In this document: piece by piece, positions 26,404 through 34,725 of the stretch | Layout: each line of letters begins with the position of its first letter | Position numbering within the stretch: position 1 is the stretch's first letter | Program-made: the position numbers and the translations under genes | Assembly (NCBI GenBank): GCA_003251535.1 | Contig: QKFD01000129.1 | Span: 1-47,364 of the forward strand | Source: Chromatiales bacterium | GTDB taxonomy: Bacteria; Pseudomonadota; Gammaproteobacteria; Thiohalomonadales; Thiohalomonadaceae | Reading direction: 5' to 3' | Length of the DNA: 47,364 bases | The notes under the pieces: model-generated | Databases searched by the model: none | What the model was told of the DNA's origin: nothing | The model's input: the letters and a program-made list of their open reading frames with translations, nothing else

Positions 26404-26418
26404 GGTAGGGGGCGTCCG

Positions 26419-27057
26419 CTACCCCTTATCCTCGTCATCCTCGTCCTGGGTCAGCTTGGCGAGCCGCTTCAGCTCCCCAGCGGCCAGGTCAAAGTACCAG
26501 CCGTGGAGTTGCAGCCGGCCATCCGCCACCCGCTCGCGGATCCAAGGGAAGGTGAGCAGGTTCTGGAGCGACACCTCCACCGCCGCCTGCTCGCAGGCGC
26601 GTAGCCGCTCATCGGGAGAGAGATCCGGGGGGACCCGCATCAGGGCAGGGCGCGCCAACTCCACCCAGTGGTCGATAAATTCACCGTCCACACCGCCATC
26701 CACCAGCGCCTTGATGCCACCGCACTGGGCGTGACCCAGCACCACCAGATGCTCCACCTCCAGACAGCGCACCGCAAACTCGATGGCGGCGGAGGTGCCG
26801 TGGTAGGTCCCCTCGGGTTCACAAGGGGGGACCAGGTTGGCTACGTTGCGGATGGTGAAGAGTTCACCAGGGGCACAGTCGGTGACAATGGCGGGATCCA
26901 CCCGGGAGTCACAGCAGGCCACCACGGCCACCTTGGGGGCTTGGCCTGTGGCCAGCTGTTCATAGACCTGCGGCTCGACTTTGAAGTAGCGATCGCGGAA
27001 CCTTTCAAAACCGGCCAGAAGGCGGTCAATGGGATCGTCAGGCTGGTCGGTCATCAT
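26419..27057 (-). CDS. can: Beta-class carbonic anhydrase
   Basis: This 212-residue zinc enzyme interconverts CO2 and bicarbonate, supplying substrate for carboxylations. The zinc ligands are C48 and D50/R52 in ACCDSRVDP and H109 and C112 in VLGHAQCGGIKAL. The fold motif FTIRNVANLVPP is also present. The start has two adjacent ATG codons, and either could be used. It ends tail-to-tail with apaH. Confidence 0.94.
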   Translation of the reverse strand: MMTDQPDDPIDRLLAGFERFRDRYFKVEPQVYEQLATGQAPKVAVVACCDSRVDPAIVTDCAPGELFTIRNVANLVPPCEPEGTYHGTSAAIEFAVRCLEVEHLVVLGHAQCGGIKALVDGGVDGEFIDHWVELARPALMRVPPDLSPDERLRACEQAAVEVSLQNLLTFPWIRERVADGRLQLHGWYFDLAAGELKRLAKLTQDEDDEDKG

Positions 27058-27126
27058 CTCACCCTATTTCGTTGCAGTAGTGGCGCGCCGAAGGCGGGCG
27101 ATTCTAACATCAGCGGCGCACGGGTG

Positions 27127-27146
27127 AGCCGATAGAGTGATCGGCT
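27127..27146. repeat. Hairpin downstream of slyX
   Basis: AGCCGAT and ATCGGCT are perfect 7-base arms around a 6-base loop, between the ends of the can promoter region and the slyX stop. No T-run follows, so the role is unclear. Confidence 0.35.
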
Positions 27147-27160
27147 GGCGCTGCCCCCCC

Positions 27161-27364
27161 TCAATAGTGGGGCGGCGGTGTCTCCTCTTCTGGTCGGGCG
27201 ATGTCACTCAACGGTAACGCCGCCAACCGCTGTCGCAGCTGCTCCAGCTGTAGCCCCAAAGTGGCGATCTCCTGCTGCTGGCGGGCCACCACATCGGAGA
27301 GTTCCGCGATGGCCTGCTCCTGAAAGGCGAAACGGGTCTCTAGATCGATGAGACGATCGTCCAT
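27161..27364 (-). CDS. slyX: SlyX family protein
   Basis: This 67-residue predicted coiled-coil protein begins MDDRLIDLETRFAFQEQAI and has a Gln/Leu-rich heptad region followed by a Pro-rich tail (PEEETPPPHY), the usual SlyX pattern. The start at 27364 overlaps the rlmKL stop by one base (TGATG), which supports it over an upstream start at 27391. The function is not established. The name comes from a lysis-suppressor screen. Confidence 0.85.
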   Translation of the reverse strand: MDDRLIDLETRFAFQEQAIAELSDVVARQQQEIATLGLQLEQLRQRLAALPLSDIARPEEETPPPHY

Positions 27365-29586
27365 CAGTGTGCCTCCCGGGTGATGAGCCAACAGGTGTGG
27401 ATGCGCGGATTGCGGGCGAAGTCCTCCGGCAAGGTAGCGCGGGTGATCTCCTCAAAGTGGAGCCCAGGATGGGCCTCCGTCCGCAGCTTGAAGCGGCGGT
27501 GGTTGGTGGAGAAGATGAGGATCCCATCCTCATCCAGCAGCCGTGCCGCGAGGGTGATCAGCCGCTCCTGATCACGCTCCACATCGAAGCTCTCCTCCAT
27601 CCGCTTGGAGTTGGAGAAGGTGGGGGGATCGAGGAAGATAAGCCCGTAACGTCGCCGCTCCCGCGGCGCCCCCTCCAACCAGGCGAAGCAGTCGGCCCGC
27701 ACCAAGCGGTGGAACGCCCCCTCCTGGATCCCATTCAGCGCCAGATTGCGGCGCGCCCAGTCGATATAGGTATTGGAAAGATCCACTGAAGTGGTGCTGG
27801 CCGCTCCGCCCAAGGCCGCATGGACGGTGGCGGTGGCGGTGTAGCAGAAGAGGTTGAGTACATCCCGCCCCTGGGCCAGCTCACCCACCATACTGCGGGT
27901 GGTGCGGTGGTCGAGAAACAGGCCGGTATCCAGATAGTCGGTGAGATTGACCCAGAAGCGGCAGGGATCCTCGCGCACTTGATGGCGCTGGCCACTCTCC
28001 CCCAGCTTCTCGTACTGTGCCCGCCCCTTCTGCCGTTGCCGCACCTTGACCACCAGCCGCTCCGGCGCCAACTCCAGTAGCTGCTGCACCACCGTAGCCG
28101 CCTCTCGCAGCCGGAGGGCCGCCTTGCGCGGATCGATGGCGGCCGGTGGGGCATACTCCTGGAGATGGGCGTAGAGCCCCTCTTGGGTGGTGTAGAGGTC
28201 GAGGGCGAAGGCGTACTCCGGTAGATCGGCATCGTAGAGCCGATAGCAGTCTACGGCGTTGCGACGTGCCCAGCGCCCCAGATGCTTGAGGTTCTTGCGC
28301 AACCGATTGATCAGCATCTGCGCCCCCTCCCCCAGCGCCTCTTGGGAAAGCGGCCGCAGGGCCGGCCGCGCACTGCCGGGGGGTGGCTGAGCCGTGACGT
28401 AGGCCTCTGGCGCGAGGGTGAGGGTCAACAACCGGCACTCGATGGGACCGTTCCAGAAGGTATGACTGCGCCGCGCCTTGAGACCCAGGCAGAGACCCAA
28501 GGGTGGATTGCCGGTGAAGATGGCGGCCCGCCACCCCTCGAACCGCTCCCGCAGGGTCGCCCCCAGATCGGCATAGAGCCTCCCCAGCCCCTCCTGCGCC
28601 TCCAGCCGCTCGCCATAGGGGGGGTTGGTGATGACCAGTCCAGCCCCCTCCCCCACTGGCTGAACCGCCGTCAGGGGGGCGACACTAAAGTGGATCTTCC
28701 CCGCCAAACCTGCCCGGGTGGCGTTGGCCTCCGCCAACGCCACCACCGCCCCATCACTATCGCTGGCGGCGATGGCGGGCAGCCGCCCAAGACCCACACT
28801 GCGACGCTCCCGCGCCTCGGCGTGGAGCTGCTGCCACAACGCCGGCATATGGCCCAGCCAGCCCTCGAAGCCGTAGTAGTCACGATCGATCCCTGGGGCA
28901 CAGTCGGCGGCGATGAGCGCCGCCTCGATGGGCAACGTACCGGAGCCGCAAAGTGGATCCACCAATCCGCCGCCGGCGGCGGCGATCTCCGGCCAACCGG
29001 CCCGCAGCAGGAGGGCAGCGGCCAGGCTCTCTTTGAGCGGTGCCGCCCCCGCCTCTAACCGATAACCGCGCCGGTGCAGGGGCTCACCCGCCAGATCGAT
29101 ATAGAGCTGCGCCTCACCACGGGCAAGATGCAGGTGGATGCGCAGATCGGGCCGCGCCGGGTCCACCGATGGCCGCCGCCCGGTGCGCTCGCGCAGTCGA
29201 TCCACCACCCCATCCTTTACCCGCTGGGCGCCGAAGCGGGTGTGGTCGATACCGCTACCTCCGCCGGTGAACTCCACCGCCAGGGTGCCATCGGCGGTGA
29301 GGTGCTGCTCCCACGCCACGGCCTTGATGGCGGCATAGAGGTCATCGGCGTTGGTGATGGTGAAGTGGTCCAGCAGTAGCAAGATACGGCTCGCCAGACG
29401 GCTCCAGAGGCAGGCACGATAGGCAAGCTCAAGGTCGCCGGTAAATGCAACGCCGGCCCGCGTGGGGCGCACATCGCTGGCGCCCAGGGCGGTCAGTTCA
29501 TCGGCCAGGAGCGGTTCGAGCCCTTTGGCGGTGGTAGCAAAGAGGGTGTGGGTCACGGCTTGGCTCACTGTGGGACCGCCCACCAT
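27364..29586 (-). CDS. rlmKL: 23S rRNA methyltransferase RlmKL (m2G2445/m7G2069)
   Basis: This fused enzyme of about 740 residues methylates two guanines of 23S rRNA. From the N-terminus it has a THUMP domain (LFATTAKGLEPLLADEL; VKDGVVDRLRERTGRRP), an RlmL-type SAM domain with LVDPLCGSGTLPIEAALIA and TNPPYGERL, and a C-terminal RlmK domain with VLNLFCYTATATVHA and FLDPPTFSNSKRM. The frame is open further upstream to 29751, but the family's conserved start (LFATTAKGLE) argues for the ATG at 29586 or the GTG at 29568. The 182-base gap to the divergent peroxiredoxin gene then holds both promoters. Confidence 0.92.
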   Translation of the reverse strand: MVGGPTVSQAVTHTLFATTAKGLEPLLADELTALGASDVRPTRAGVAFTGDLELAYRACLWSRLASRILLLLDHFTITNADDLYAAIKAVAWEQHLTADGTLAVEFTGGGSGIDHTRFGAQRVKDGVVDRLRERTGRRPSVDPARPDLRIHLHLARGEAQLYIDLAGEPLHRRGYRLEAGAAPLKESLAAALLLRAGWPEIAAAGGGLVDPLCGSGTLPIEAALIAADCAPGIDRDYYGFEGWLGHMPALWQQLHAEARERRSVGLGRLPAIAASDSDGAVVALAEANATRAGLAGKIHFSVAPLTAVQPVGEGAGLVITNPPYGERLEAQEGLGRLYADLGATLRERFEGWRAAIFTGNPPLGLCLGLKARRSHTFWNGPIECRLLTLTLAPEAYVTAQPPPGSARPALRPLSQEALGEGAQMLINRLRKNLKHLGRWARRNAVDCYRLYDADLPEYAFALDLYTTQEGLYAHLQEYAPPAAIDPRKAALRLREAATVVQQLLELAPERLVVKVRQRQKGRAQYEKLGESGQRHQVREDPCRFWVNLTDYLDTGLFLDHRTTRSMVGELAQGRDVLNLFCYTATATVHAALGGAASTTSVDLSNTYIDWARRNLALNGIQEGAFHRLVRADCFAWLEGAPRERRRYGLIFLDPPTFSNSKRMEESFDVERDQERLITLAARLLDEDGILIFSTNHRRFKLRTEAHPGLHFEEITRATLPEDFARNPRIHTCWLITREAH

Positions 29587-29768
29587 GGGGGCAGTGAAGG
29601 AGAAGATCAAGCGTTTTAAAACCAGTCTAAATTGGGTATAAATTTGTACGGACGTAGGGTTGATATTCGCTCTGGCGCCACTACCTTTGTAACCGATTCT
29701 CTCCCGGGACACTGCGGACCCGGTCAGCCAAATACCCCATAACCATACCAATCATTCAGGAGGTTTCC

Positions 29769-30371
29769 GTGGCTGTTCTCGTAGGCAAGAAGGCACCCGA
29801 TTTCACTGCTGCCGCCGTCCTCGCCGATGGCACCATCGTCGATAGCTTCACCTTCTCTGAGGCGGTGAAGGGCAAGTATGCCGTGGTCTTCTTCTATCCC
29901 CTCGACTTCACCTTCGTCTGCCCCTCCGAGCTGCTGGCGTTTGACCACCGCATTGAGGAGTTCAAGAAGCGCAATGTCGAGGTGATCGGTGTCTCCATCG
30001 ACTCCCACTACACCCACAACGCCTGGCGCAACACCCCGGTGGATAAAGGCGGCATCGGCGCCGTGAAGTATCCGCTGGTGGCCGACATCAGCCACGCCAT
30101 CTGCCGCGCTTACGATGTCGAGGCCGATGCAGGCGTCGCCTTCCGCGGCTCCTTCCTGGTAGACAAAGAGGGCATGGTGCGCCACCAGGTGGTGAACGAC
30201 CTGCCGCTCGGCCGTAACGTTGACGAGATGATCCGCATGGTTGACGCCCTCCAGTTCTGCGAAGAGCACGGCGAGGTCTGCCCCGCTGGTTGGAAGCAGG
30301 GCGACAAGGGTATGACCGCCAGCCCCAAGGGCGTTGCTGATTACCTGGCAGAGAATGCCGATAAGCTGTAA
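29769..30371 (+). CDS. Typical 2-Cys peroxiredoxin (AhpC/Prx1 type)
   Basis: This 200-residue thiol peroxidase reduces hydrogen peroxide and organic peroxides. The peroxidatic cysteine is C51 in FYPLDFTFVCPSEL and the resolving cysteine is C171 in GEVCPAGWKQG, the standard pair of typical 2-Cys enzymes. GTG is the likely start, with AGGAGG five bases upstream. No AhpF-like reductase lies nearby, so thioredoxin is the probable reductant. A hairpin terminator follows. Confidence 0.95.
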   Translation: MAVLVGKKAPDFTAAAVLADGTIVDSFTFSEAVKGKYAVVFFYPLDFTFVCPSELLAFDHRIEEFKKRNVEVIGVSIDSHYTHNAWRNTPVDKGGIGAVKYPLVADISHAICRAYDVEADAGVAFRGSFLVDKEGMVRHQVVNDLPLGRNVDEMIRMVDALQFCEEHGEVCPAGWKQGDKGMTASPKGVADYLAENADKL

Positions 30372-30391
30372 TCGCTAAAGCGATCCAGCCC

Positions 30392-30426
30392 AGGCCGGCG
30401 CGGAGCCATCCGGGCCGGCCTTTTTA
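30392..30426 (+). terminator. Terminator of the peroxiredoxin gene
   Basis: AGGCCGGC (30392-30399) pairs with GCCGGCCT (30414-30421) and runs into TTTTTATT. It ends the monocistronic peroxiredoxin transcript before the convergent folD. Confidence 0.9.
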
Positions 30427-30444
30427 TTGTGGCCACCTTGCGGG

Positions 30445-31299
30445 TTATACGCCCCGCAGCTCTGTCGCCTCCAGGGTGTTCTGTAGCAACAGGGCGCGCG
30501 TCATGGGACCCACCCCGCCAGGCACCGGGGTAATGGCACTGGCCACCGCCTTGGCGGAATCAAAGTGGACATCACCCACCAACCGCCCATCTTCTCGGCG
30601 ATTGATACCGACATCCACCACTACCGCCCCTGGCCGGATCCACTCACCACGGATCATCTCTGGCCGCCCCACCGCCACCACCAGCACCTCGGCACGCCGA
30701 ATATGGCTCTCCAGATCCTGGGTGCGGCTATGGGTCACTGTCACGGTGCAGCCGGCTGCCAACAGCTCAAGTGCCATCGGGCGACCCACGATGTTGGAGG
30801 CCCCCACCACGACCGCCTCTTTGCCCGCCAAGGCGATGCCACTACGCTCCAGTAGCACCATCACCCCGCGCGGGGTACAGGGGCGCAGCAGCGGCATCCG
30901 CAAGGCCAGGCGACCGACATTGTAGGGGTGGAATCCATCCACGTCCTTATCGGCCCGGATACGCTCGATCACCTTCTCGGCGTGGATATGGCCGGGTAGT
31001 GGCAGCTGTACCAAGATGCCATCCACCTCGGGATCTTCATTGAGCCGATCGATCAGCGCCAGTAACTCGGCCTCCGAGGTGCTCTCTGGCAGGTCATAGG
31101 CGAGGTCGCGGAACCCCACCTCGGCACAATCCTTCCGCTTATGGCTGACATAGACCTGCGAGGCGGGATTGAGCCCCACCAGCACCACCGCCAACCCCGG
31201 TGCCCGCTTACCGGCCTGGAGGCGGGCGCCCACCCGCGCCTCGATATCTCGGCGCATCTCCTTTGCCGCTGCATTCCCGTCGATGATGGTTGCGCTCAT
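30445..31299 (-). CDS. folD: Methylenetetrahydrofolate dehydrogenase/cyclohydrolase FolD
   Basis: This 284-residue bifunctional enzyme of one-carbon metabolism interconverts 5,10-methylene-THF and 10-formyl-THF with NADP. The catalytic lysine region is YVSHKRKDC, the substrate loops are [11 protein letters not shown] and [11 protein letters not shown], the nucleotide-binding motif is [13 protein letters not shown], and the C-terminal signature is [10 protein letters not shown]. Length and order are normal. It points away from the tRNA genes. Confidence 0.97.
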   Translation of the reverse strand: MSATIIDGNAAAKEMRRDIEARVGARLQAGKRAPGLAVVLVGLNPASQVYVSHKRKDCAEVGFRDLAYDLPESTSEAELLALIDRLNEDPEVDGILVQLPLPGHIHAEKVIERIRADKDVDGFHPYNVGRLALRMPLLRPCTPRGVMVLLERSGIALAGKEAVVVGASNIVGRPMALELLAAGCTVTVTHSRTQDLESHIRRAEVLVVAVGRPEMIRGEWIRPGAVVVDVGINRREDGRLVGDVHFDSAKAVASAITPVPGGVGPMTRALLLQNTLEATELRGV

Positions 31300-31364
31300 G
31301 CTTCTCCCCTGGGGAAAAGGGCGCTATTTTTCCACGCTCTAACCCCCATCCGCCAGGGGCGGTG

Positions 31365-31393
31365 CTGGTACATTTTGGGATTTCAGGTATAAT
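31365..31393 (+). promoter_or_regulatory. Probable sigma-70 promoter of the tRNA cluster
   Basis: A perfect -10 TATAAT (31388-31393) lies 17 bases after a weak -35 (CTGGTA, 31365-31370). It is followed by a GC-rich discriminator (CCGCCGCG) typical of stringently controlled stable-RNA promoters. Transcription would begin about 75-80 bases before tRNA-Pro. Confidence 0.6.
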
Positions 31394-31476
31394 CCGCCGC
31401 GTTCCCAACCGGAGCTTGACGATGTTTGGAGGCGGGCGTATCATCGCCGGCTTTCCCACTCCGGGGGAGAAGCCTT

Positions 31477-31553
31477 CGGGGTATAGCGCAGTCTGGTAGC
31501 GCGCCTGCTTTGGGTGCAGGATGTCGGGGGTTCGAATCCCTCTACCCCGACCA
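31477..31553 (+). tRNA. tRNA-Pro (anticodon TGG)
   Basis: This 77-base cloverleaf has acceptor stem CGGGGTA / TACCCCG, anticodon loop CTTTGGGTG with anticodon TGG, T-loop GTTCGAATC, and an encoded CCA. It is the first of three tRNAs in a row. Confidence 0.96.
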
Positions 31554-31591
31554 TTTTTGTCCAGACGTTTTGTTAGTAGGGCTCGATTGCA

Positions 31592-31668
31592 GCGCCCGTA
31601 GCTCATCCGGATAGAGCATCGGCCTTCTAAGCCGAGGGTAGCAGGTTCGAGTCCTGCCGGGCGCGCCA
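31592..31668 (+). tRNA. tRNA-Arg (anticodon TCT)
   Basis: This 77-base cloverleaf has acceptor GCGCCCG / CGGGCGC, anticodon loop CCTTCTAAG with anticodon TCT, T-loop GTTCGAGTC, and an encoded CCA. Confidence 0.96.
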
Positions 31669-31699
31669 ATACTGGCCGCTTGGCGGTATCGTTTTCAAT

Positions 31700-31776
31700 G
31701 GCGGACGTAGCTCAGTTGGTAGAGCCCCGGATTGTGATTCCGGTTGTCGTGGGTTCGAGCCCCATCGTTCGCCCCA
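31700..31776 (+). tRNA. tRNA-His (anticodon GTG)
   Basis: This 77-base tRNA has an 8-bp acceptor stem (GGCGGACG / CGTTCGCC), including the extra G at position -1 that is specific to tRNA-His. The anticodon is GTG in ATTGTGATT and CCA is encoded. It is the last of the Pro-Arg-His set. Nothing further is seen up to 31887. Confidence 0.96.
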
Positions 31777-31887
31777 TCTCTTCGTAGGCCCCGGCCCTGC
31801 CGGGAGCCCACCTCTTAGTGGCACCCCTCCCGCAGCAAAACCCTCCATCGGCGCACTATTGACACCCGCTGATAGAGGATTGGCCTG

Positions 31888-32553
31888 CTATTTACCGACG
31901 AGATAGCGGCGATCATCGAAGGTGGTGATCCACTCCGGTCGCATCAGCGCCATCCCCGCGGCGAGCATTCCGGAGAAGAAGCCCTCCGCGAAGATCATGA
32001 AGGGGGCAAAGGGGAGGTAGGCATTGGCGATCTTGGCGAAGCTATAGGTACCGGAGAGGACCAGTAGCGTGGAGCCGACAACCACGGTGAGACCCATCGC
32101 CAAACCACCACAGAGATAGGCGTTGACGATAACGTAGATAAAAAAGTGGTGAGGCAGGTAGCGCAACGCCAACCACAACATACCCTGGGTCACCAACACC
32201 GGCAGCGCCCCCATCAACAGGATGTTGAGGGAGAAGCTCATCCAGTCCGCCCCGGAGAAGGCGGTGAAGCCCAGCATGACCAAACTGACCCCCACCAGCG
32301 CCAACTCCCAGCCAAACATCAGGGTAAACAGCGTCCCCCCCAACAGGTGGAAGTCGAGCCCTGGGTTGATACCCGCCTTGAGACTCCACACCAGCAGCAG
32401 TGCCACCGCACTGCCAAGAAAGACGTGTAGATTCTCGCTCCTCTCTAGCCGCGCCCATGGCGCCCGCAGCACGGCATAGCCAAGCAGCGCCCCATAGATG
32501 GGATGGGCGGACCACAACACCAGATCAGGTAGCAGGCCGACGGAGAGGTTCAT
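31888..32553 (-). CDS. CbiM-like ECF transporter permease (stand-alone)
   Basis: This 221-residue protein has about six membrane helices, beginning MNLSVGLLPDLVLWSAHPIYGALL. It contains GLDFHLLGGTLFTLMFGWELALVG and FFIYVIVNAYLCGG, resembling the CbiM/energy-coupling-factor permease family linked to cobalt or nickel uptake. No CbiN, CbiQ or ATPase gene is near, so it may act alone or with distant partners. The start at 32553 was chosen because the hydrophobic protein begins there and AGGAG lies upstream. The frame is open to 32775, but that extension is Arg/Pro-rich and overlaps iscU. The metal is not predictable from sequence. Confidence 0.75.
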   Translation of the reverse strand: MNLSVGLLPDLVLWSAHPIYGALLGYAVLRAPWARLERSENLHVFLGSAVALLLVWSLKAGINPGLDFHLLGGTLFTLMFGWELALVGVSLVMLGFTAFSGADWMSFSLNILLMGALPVLVTQGMLWLALRYLPHHFFIYVIVNAYLCGGLAMGLTVVVGSTLLVLSGTYSFAKIANAYLPFAPFMIFAEGFFSGMLAAGMALMRPEWITTFDDRRYLVGK

Positions 32554-32670
32554 GGCGCTGGAGTACTCCTGTGGCGACGGTACAAGCGGCGGCAGCCCCC
32601 CACCGAGTCCATGGGGGACTACCGAATAGGGCGGCCTCCATGGCCACCGCCGCCGTTGGGCTTTAGGGAA

Positions 32671-32703
32671 TACCGCAGCAAACCGCCTATCTCCGCTGCG
32701 GTA
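32671..32703. repeat. Perfect inverted repeat between iscU and the CbiM-like gene
   Basis: TACCGCAGC and GCTGCGGTA form 9-base perfect arms around a 15-base loop, 20 bases past the iscU stop and about 120 bases upstream of the permease start. There is no T-run on the minus strand. It could be a metal-regulator operator or an RNA hairpin. I cannot tell which. Confidence 0.45.
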
Positions 32704-32722
32704 CCAATCCGCCCATGGTAGC

Positions 32723-33109
32723 TCAGTCGACTGCCTGCTTACCGCGATAATTGTCAATGGCGGCCCGGATGGCATCCTCGGCCAATACCGAGCAGTGGAT
32801 CTTCACCGGTGGCAGTGCCAACTCCTCGGCAATATCGGCATTCCTGATGGCGAGCGCCTCCTCCAACGTCTTGCCCTTGACCCACTCAGTCACCAGCGAA
32901 CTGGAGGCGATAGCGGAGCCACAGCCATAGGTCTTGAAGCGGGCGTCCTCGATCACCCCCTGGGCATTGACCTTGATCTGCAACCGCATCACATCACCAC
33001 ACGCCGGTGCCCCCACCATGCCCGTTCCCACATCCTGTTCACCCTGATCAAAGGCACCCACGTTGCGCGGATGTTCGTAGTGGTCAATCACCTTATCGCT
33101 GTAGGCCAT
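32723..33109 (-). CDS. iscU: Fe-S cluster scaffold IscU (orphan gene)
   Basis: This 128-residue scaffold builds [2Fe-2S] and [4Fe-4S] clusters for general use. The three ligand cysteines are C37, C63 and C106. The chaperone-recognition motif LPPVK (99-103) just before C106 marks it as an HscA/HscB client, unlike the NifU of this window. The usual neighbours iscR, iscS, iscA, hscB, hscA and fdx are absent here. An IscR-like site overlaps its promoter region, so it probably still belongs to the IscR regulon. Confidence 0.94.
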   Translation of the reverse strand: MAYSDKVIDHYEHPRNVGAFDQGEQDVGTGMVGAPACGDVMRLQIKVNAQGVIEDARFKTYGCGSAIASSSLVTEWVKGKTLEEALAIRNADIAEELALPPVKIHCSVLAEDAIRAAIDNYRGKQAVD

Positions 33110-33128
33110 GTCGCATCTCCGAGAGGAA

Positions 33129-33153
33129 ATAGATGACTATTATTCTCAACTAT
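33129..33153 (-). promoter_or_regulatory. IscR-type (type 1) binding site upstream of iscU
   Basis: On the minus strand the 25 bases begin ATAGTTGAG and end AGTCATCTAT. Against the type 1 IscR consensus as I recall it (ATASYYGAC...AGTCRRSTAT), 22 of 25 positions agree. The site lies 19 bases before the iscU start codon and overlaps a plausible -35/-10 region (TTGGGA...TAATAG), the placement expected for repression by [2Fe-2S]-IscR. Confidence 0.6.
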
Positions 33154-33362
33154 ACCACTCCCAAGGGGACAATCAACAAAACGCACTATGCTTCTTCGAG
33201 GATCGGCTGCGTGCCATAATGCCCTGAATCCACTCACCCACTACGCGCTGATAACACTGCCGTCGCCATGGTGCCCGCCCCCCGCCGTAGCGAGACACCT
33301 AGCAGTAGTACCCACCACCACCGATCCCGTTCCCGTACCACGGCTGCTTAGGACACGAGCGC

Positions 33363-34076
33363 ATGTACTCCGCCTCCGGTCGCTTATCCAATGATGACTT
33401 GGTCACCCGCTACACCCCACTGGTCAAGCGGATCGCCTACCACTTGATAGGCCGCCTGCCCGCCAGTGTGCAGGTGGATGACCTCATCCAGGCAGGCATG
33501 ATCGGTCTCCTAGATGCCGCGACTCACTATGACGAGCGACAGGGCGCCAGCTTTGAGACCTACGCCACCATCCGGGTACGGGGGGCCATGCTCGATGAGC
33601 TGCGACGCAACGACTGGGCACCGAAATCGGTTCACCGTCGGGGACGGGAATTGGCCGAGGCCATCCACCACCTTGAAGGGCGGCTAGGGCGAGACGCCAC
33701 CGACACCGAGATTGCCGAGGAGATGGGGATCCCGTTGGCGGAGTATCACGAGATCCTGCAAGACATCAGTACCAGCCGGATGGTGAGCCTCAATCAGGCG
33801 GAGGAGGATGAAGAGGGCAGTACTCACGCCATCATCCCCAGTGACGGTCCAGCACCGATGGAGCTGCTACAGCAGCAGCGGTTTCAGCAAGGCTTGGCCA
33901 AAGCGATAGAACAGTTACCCGAGCGAGAGCGCCTCATCCTCGCGCTCTACTACGACAAGGAGCTTAACCTCAAGGAGATCGGTGCCATCCTCAAGGTTAC
34001 CGAGTCGCGGATTAGCCAGCTGATGAGCCAAGCCCATCTCCGCTTGCGGGCCCGCCTGCGCGACTGGCTGGAATAG
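33363..34076 (+). CDS. fliA: RNA polymerase sigma-28 factor FliA
   Basis: This 237-residue flagellar sigma factor directs late flagellar genes (flagellin, chaperones, chemotaxis). Region 2 is DLVTRYTPLVKRIAYHL with DDLIQAGMIGLLDAA and FETYATIRVRGAMLDELRR. Region 3 includes the extended -10 reader (GRLGRDATDTEIAEEMG). Region 4 has the helix-turn-helix NLKEIGAILKVTESRISQL. In many gammaproteobacteria fliA follows flhF-fleN. Here it stands alone, divergent from iscU, 650 bases from the main flagellar block. Confidence 0.96.
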   Translation: MYSASGRLSNDDLVTRYTPLVKRIAYHLIGRLPASVQVDDLIQAGMIGLLDAATHYDERQGASFETYATIRVRGAMLDELRRNDWAPKSVHRRGRELAEAIHHLEGRLGRDATDTEIAEEMGIPLAEYHEILQDISTSRMVSLNQAEEDEEGSTHAIIPSDGPAPMELLQQQRFQQGLAKAIEQLPERERLILALYYDKELNLKEIGAILKVTESRISQLMSQAHLRLRARLRDWLE

Positions 34077-34272
34077 CGCCAACTACGCCCAGCTGACCCA
34101 CTCGCCCCAGCCGCCGTACTGACCGGATAGACAGCCGTGCGGGTGGCCAACCTCCGCGCTGTGGCGTGAACATTGCGGGTATGAAAGCGCTGCTGGAGGG
34201 GCGAGATCGAGAAATGAAAAAAAAGTGCGGAGCTGCGGAAGTGGCCGCCAACGCTATGGTACCTTTGCTCCC

Positions 34273-34689
34273 ATGACCGAGATCACTCTGACTTCATGGC
34301 AGCTTTTTGAAGAGAACTACCAGCTCATGCTGGGGCTGTTCCCCACGTTACGCCACTGCGATCGCTACAGCGTCAACGACCGCCACGGCCGTTTTGATCT
34401 CCAGCTAGAGGTGGTAGATCGTGGCCCCTATACCACCACCCTGCGGCTCGATAAGTTTTTCCACGCCAGCCAACTCCTGCGCGACGTCACCATGACCGTA
34501 CGGGTCTATCACGACGCCAAACTGGTGGAGGTGACCGGCTACCAAGAGTGTCAGCGCGTACCACCACCCCATCGGGTGAGTGGCCACGGTCGCTACCACC
34601 GAGGCGAGCGGCGACAGACCAATCGCCTGCTCAATCTGCTACTGCGTCAATACCACACCCACAGCGAGCAGCCCTGCCCAAGCCTTTAA
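34273..34689 (+). CDS. DUF1249 family protein (YqiB-like)
   Basis: This 138-residue cytoplasmic protein of unknown function has the family's conserved features: WQLFEENYQLMLGLFP near the start, LQLEVVDRGPYTTTLRL, and DVTMTVRVYHDAKLVEVTGYQ. The start at 34273 is the ATG that begins the conserved region. A longer frame from 34225 adds an unconserved leader. In enterics the gene sits by nudF and cpdA, which are absent here. Its place between fliA and fliK does not reveal a role. Confidence 0.85.
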   Translation: MTEITLTSWQLFEENYQLMLGLFPTLRHCDRYSVNDRHGRFDLQLEVVDRGPYTTTLRLDKFFHASQLLRDVTMTVRVYHDAKLVEVTGYQECQRVPPPHRVSGHGRYHRGERRQTNRLLNLLLRQYHTHSEQPCPSL

Positions 34690-34725
34690 AAGGCACCCTG
34701 CTCACAGCGGCAGGGGCCTACCGCT

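Noticed and set aside
29587-29751. N-terminal extension of RlmKL
   Set aside because: The 55 extra residues have no family counterpart and would cover the divergent promoter region.
31208-31848. Minus-strand frames reading MARPAGLEPATLGLEG and similar
   Set aside because: This is the well-known false protein produced by reading tRNA genes in antisense. The three tRNAs explain the sequence.
32554-32722. Cobalamin or other riboswitch ahead of the CbiM-like gene
   Set aside because: The region is only about 170 bases and shows one simple hairpin. I could not recognise B12-box or other riboswitch core motifs.
33188-33362. Small plus-strand frame before fliA
   Set aside because: His/Pro/Leu-rich translation without domain or ribosome binding site. 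It overlaps the fliA start in another frame.
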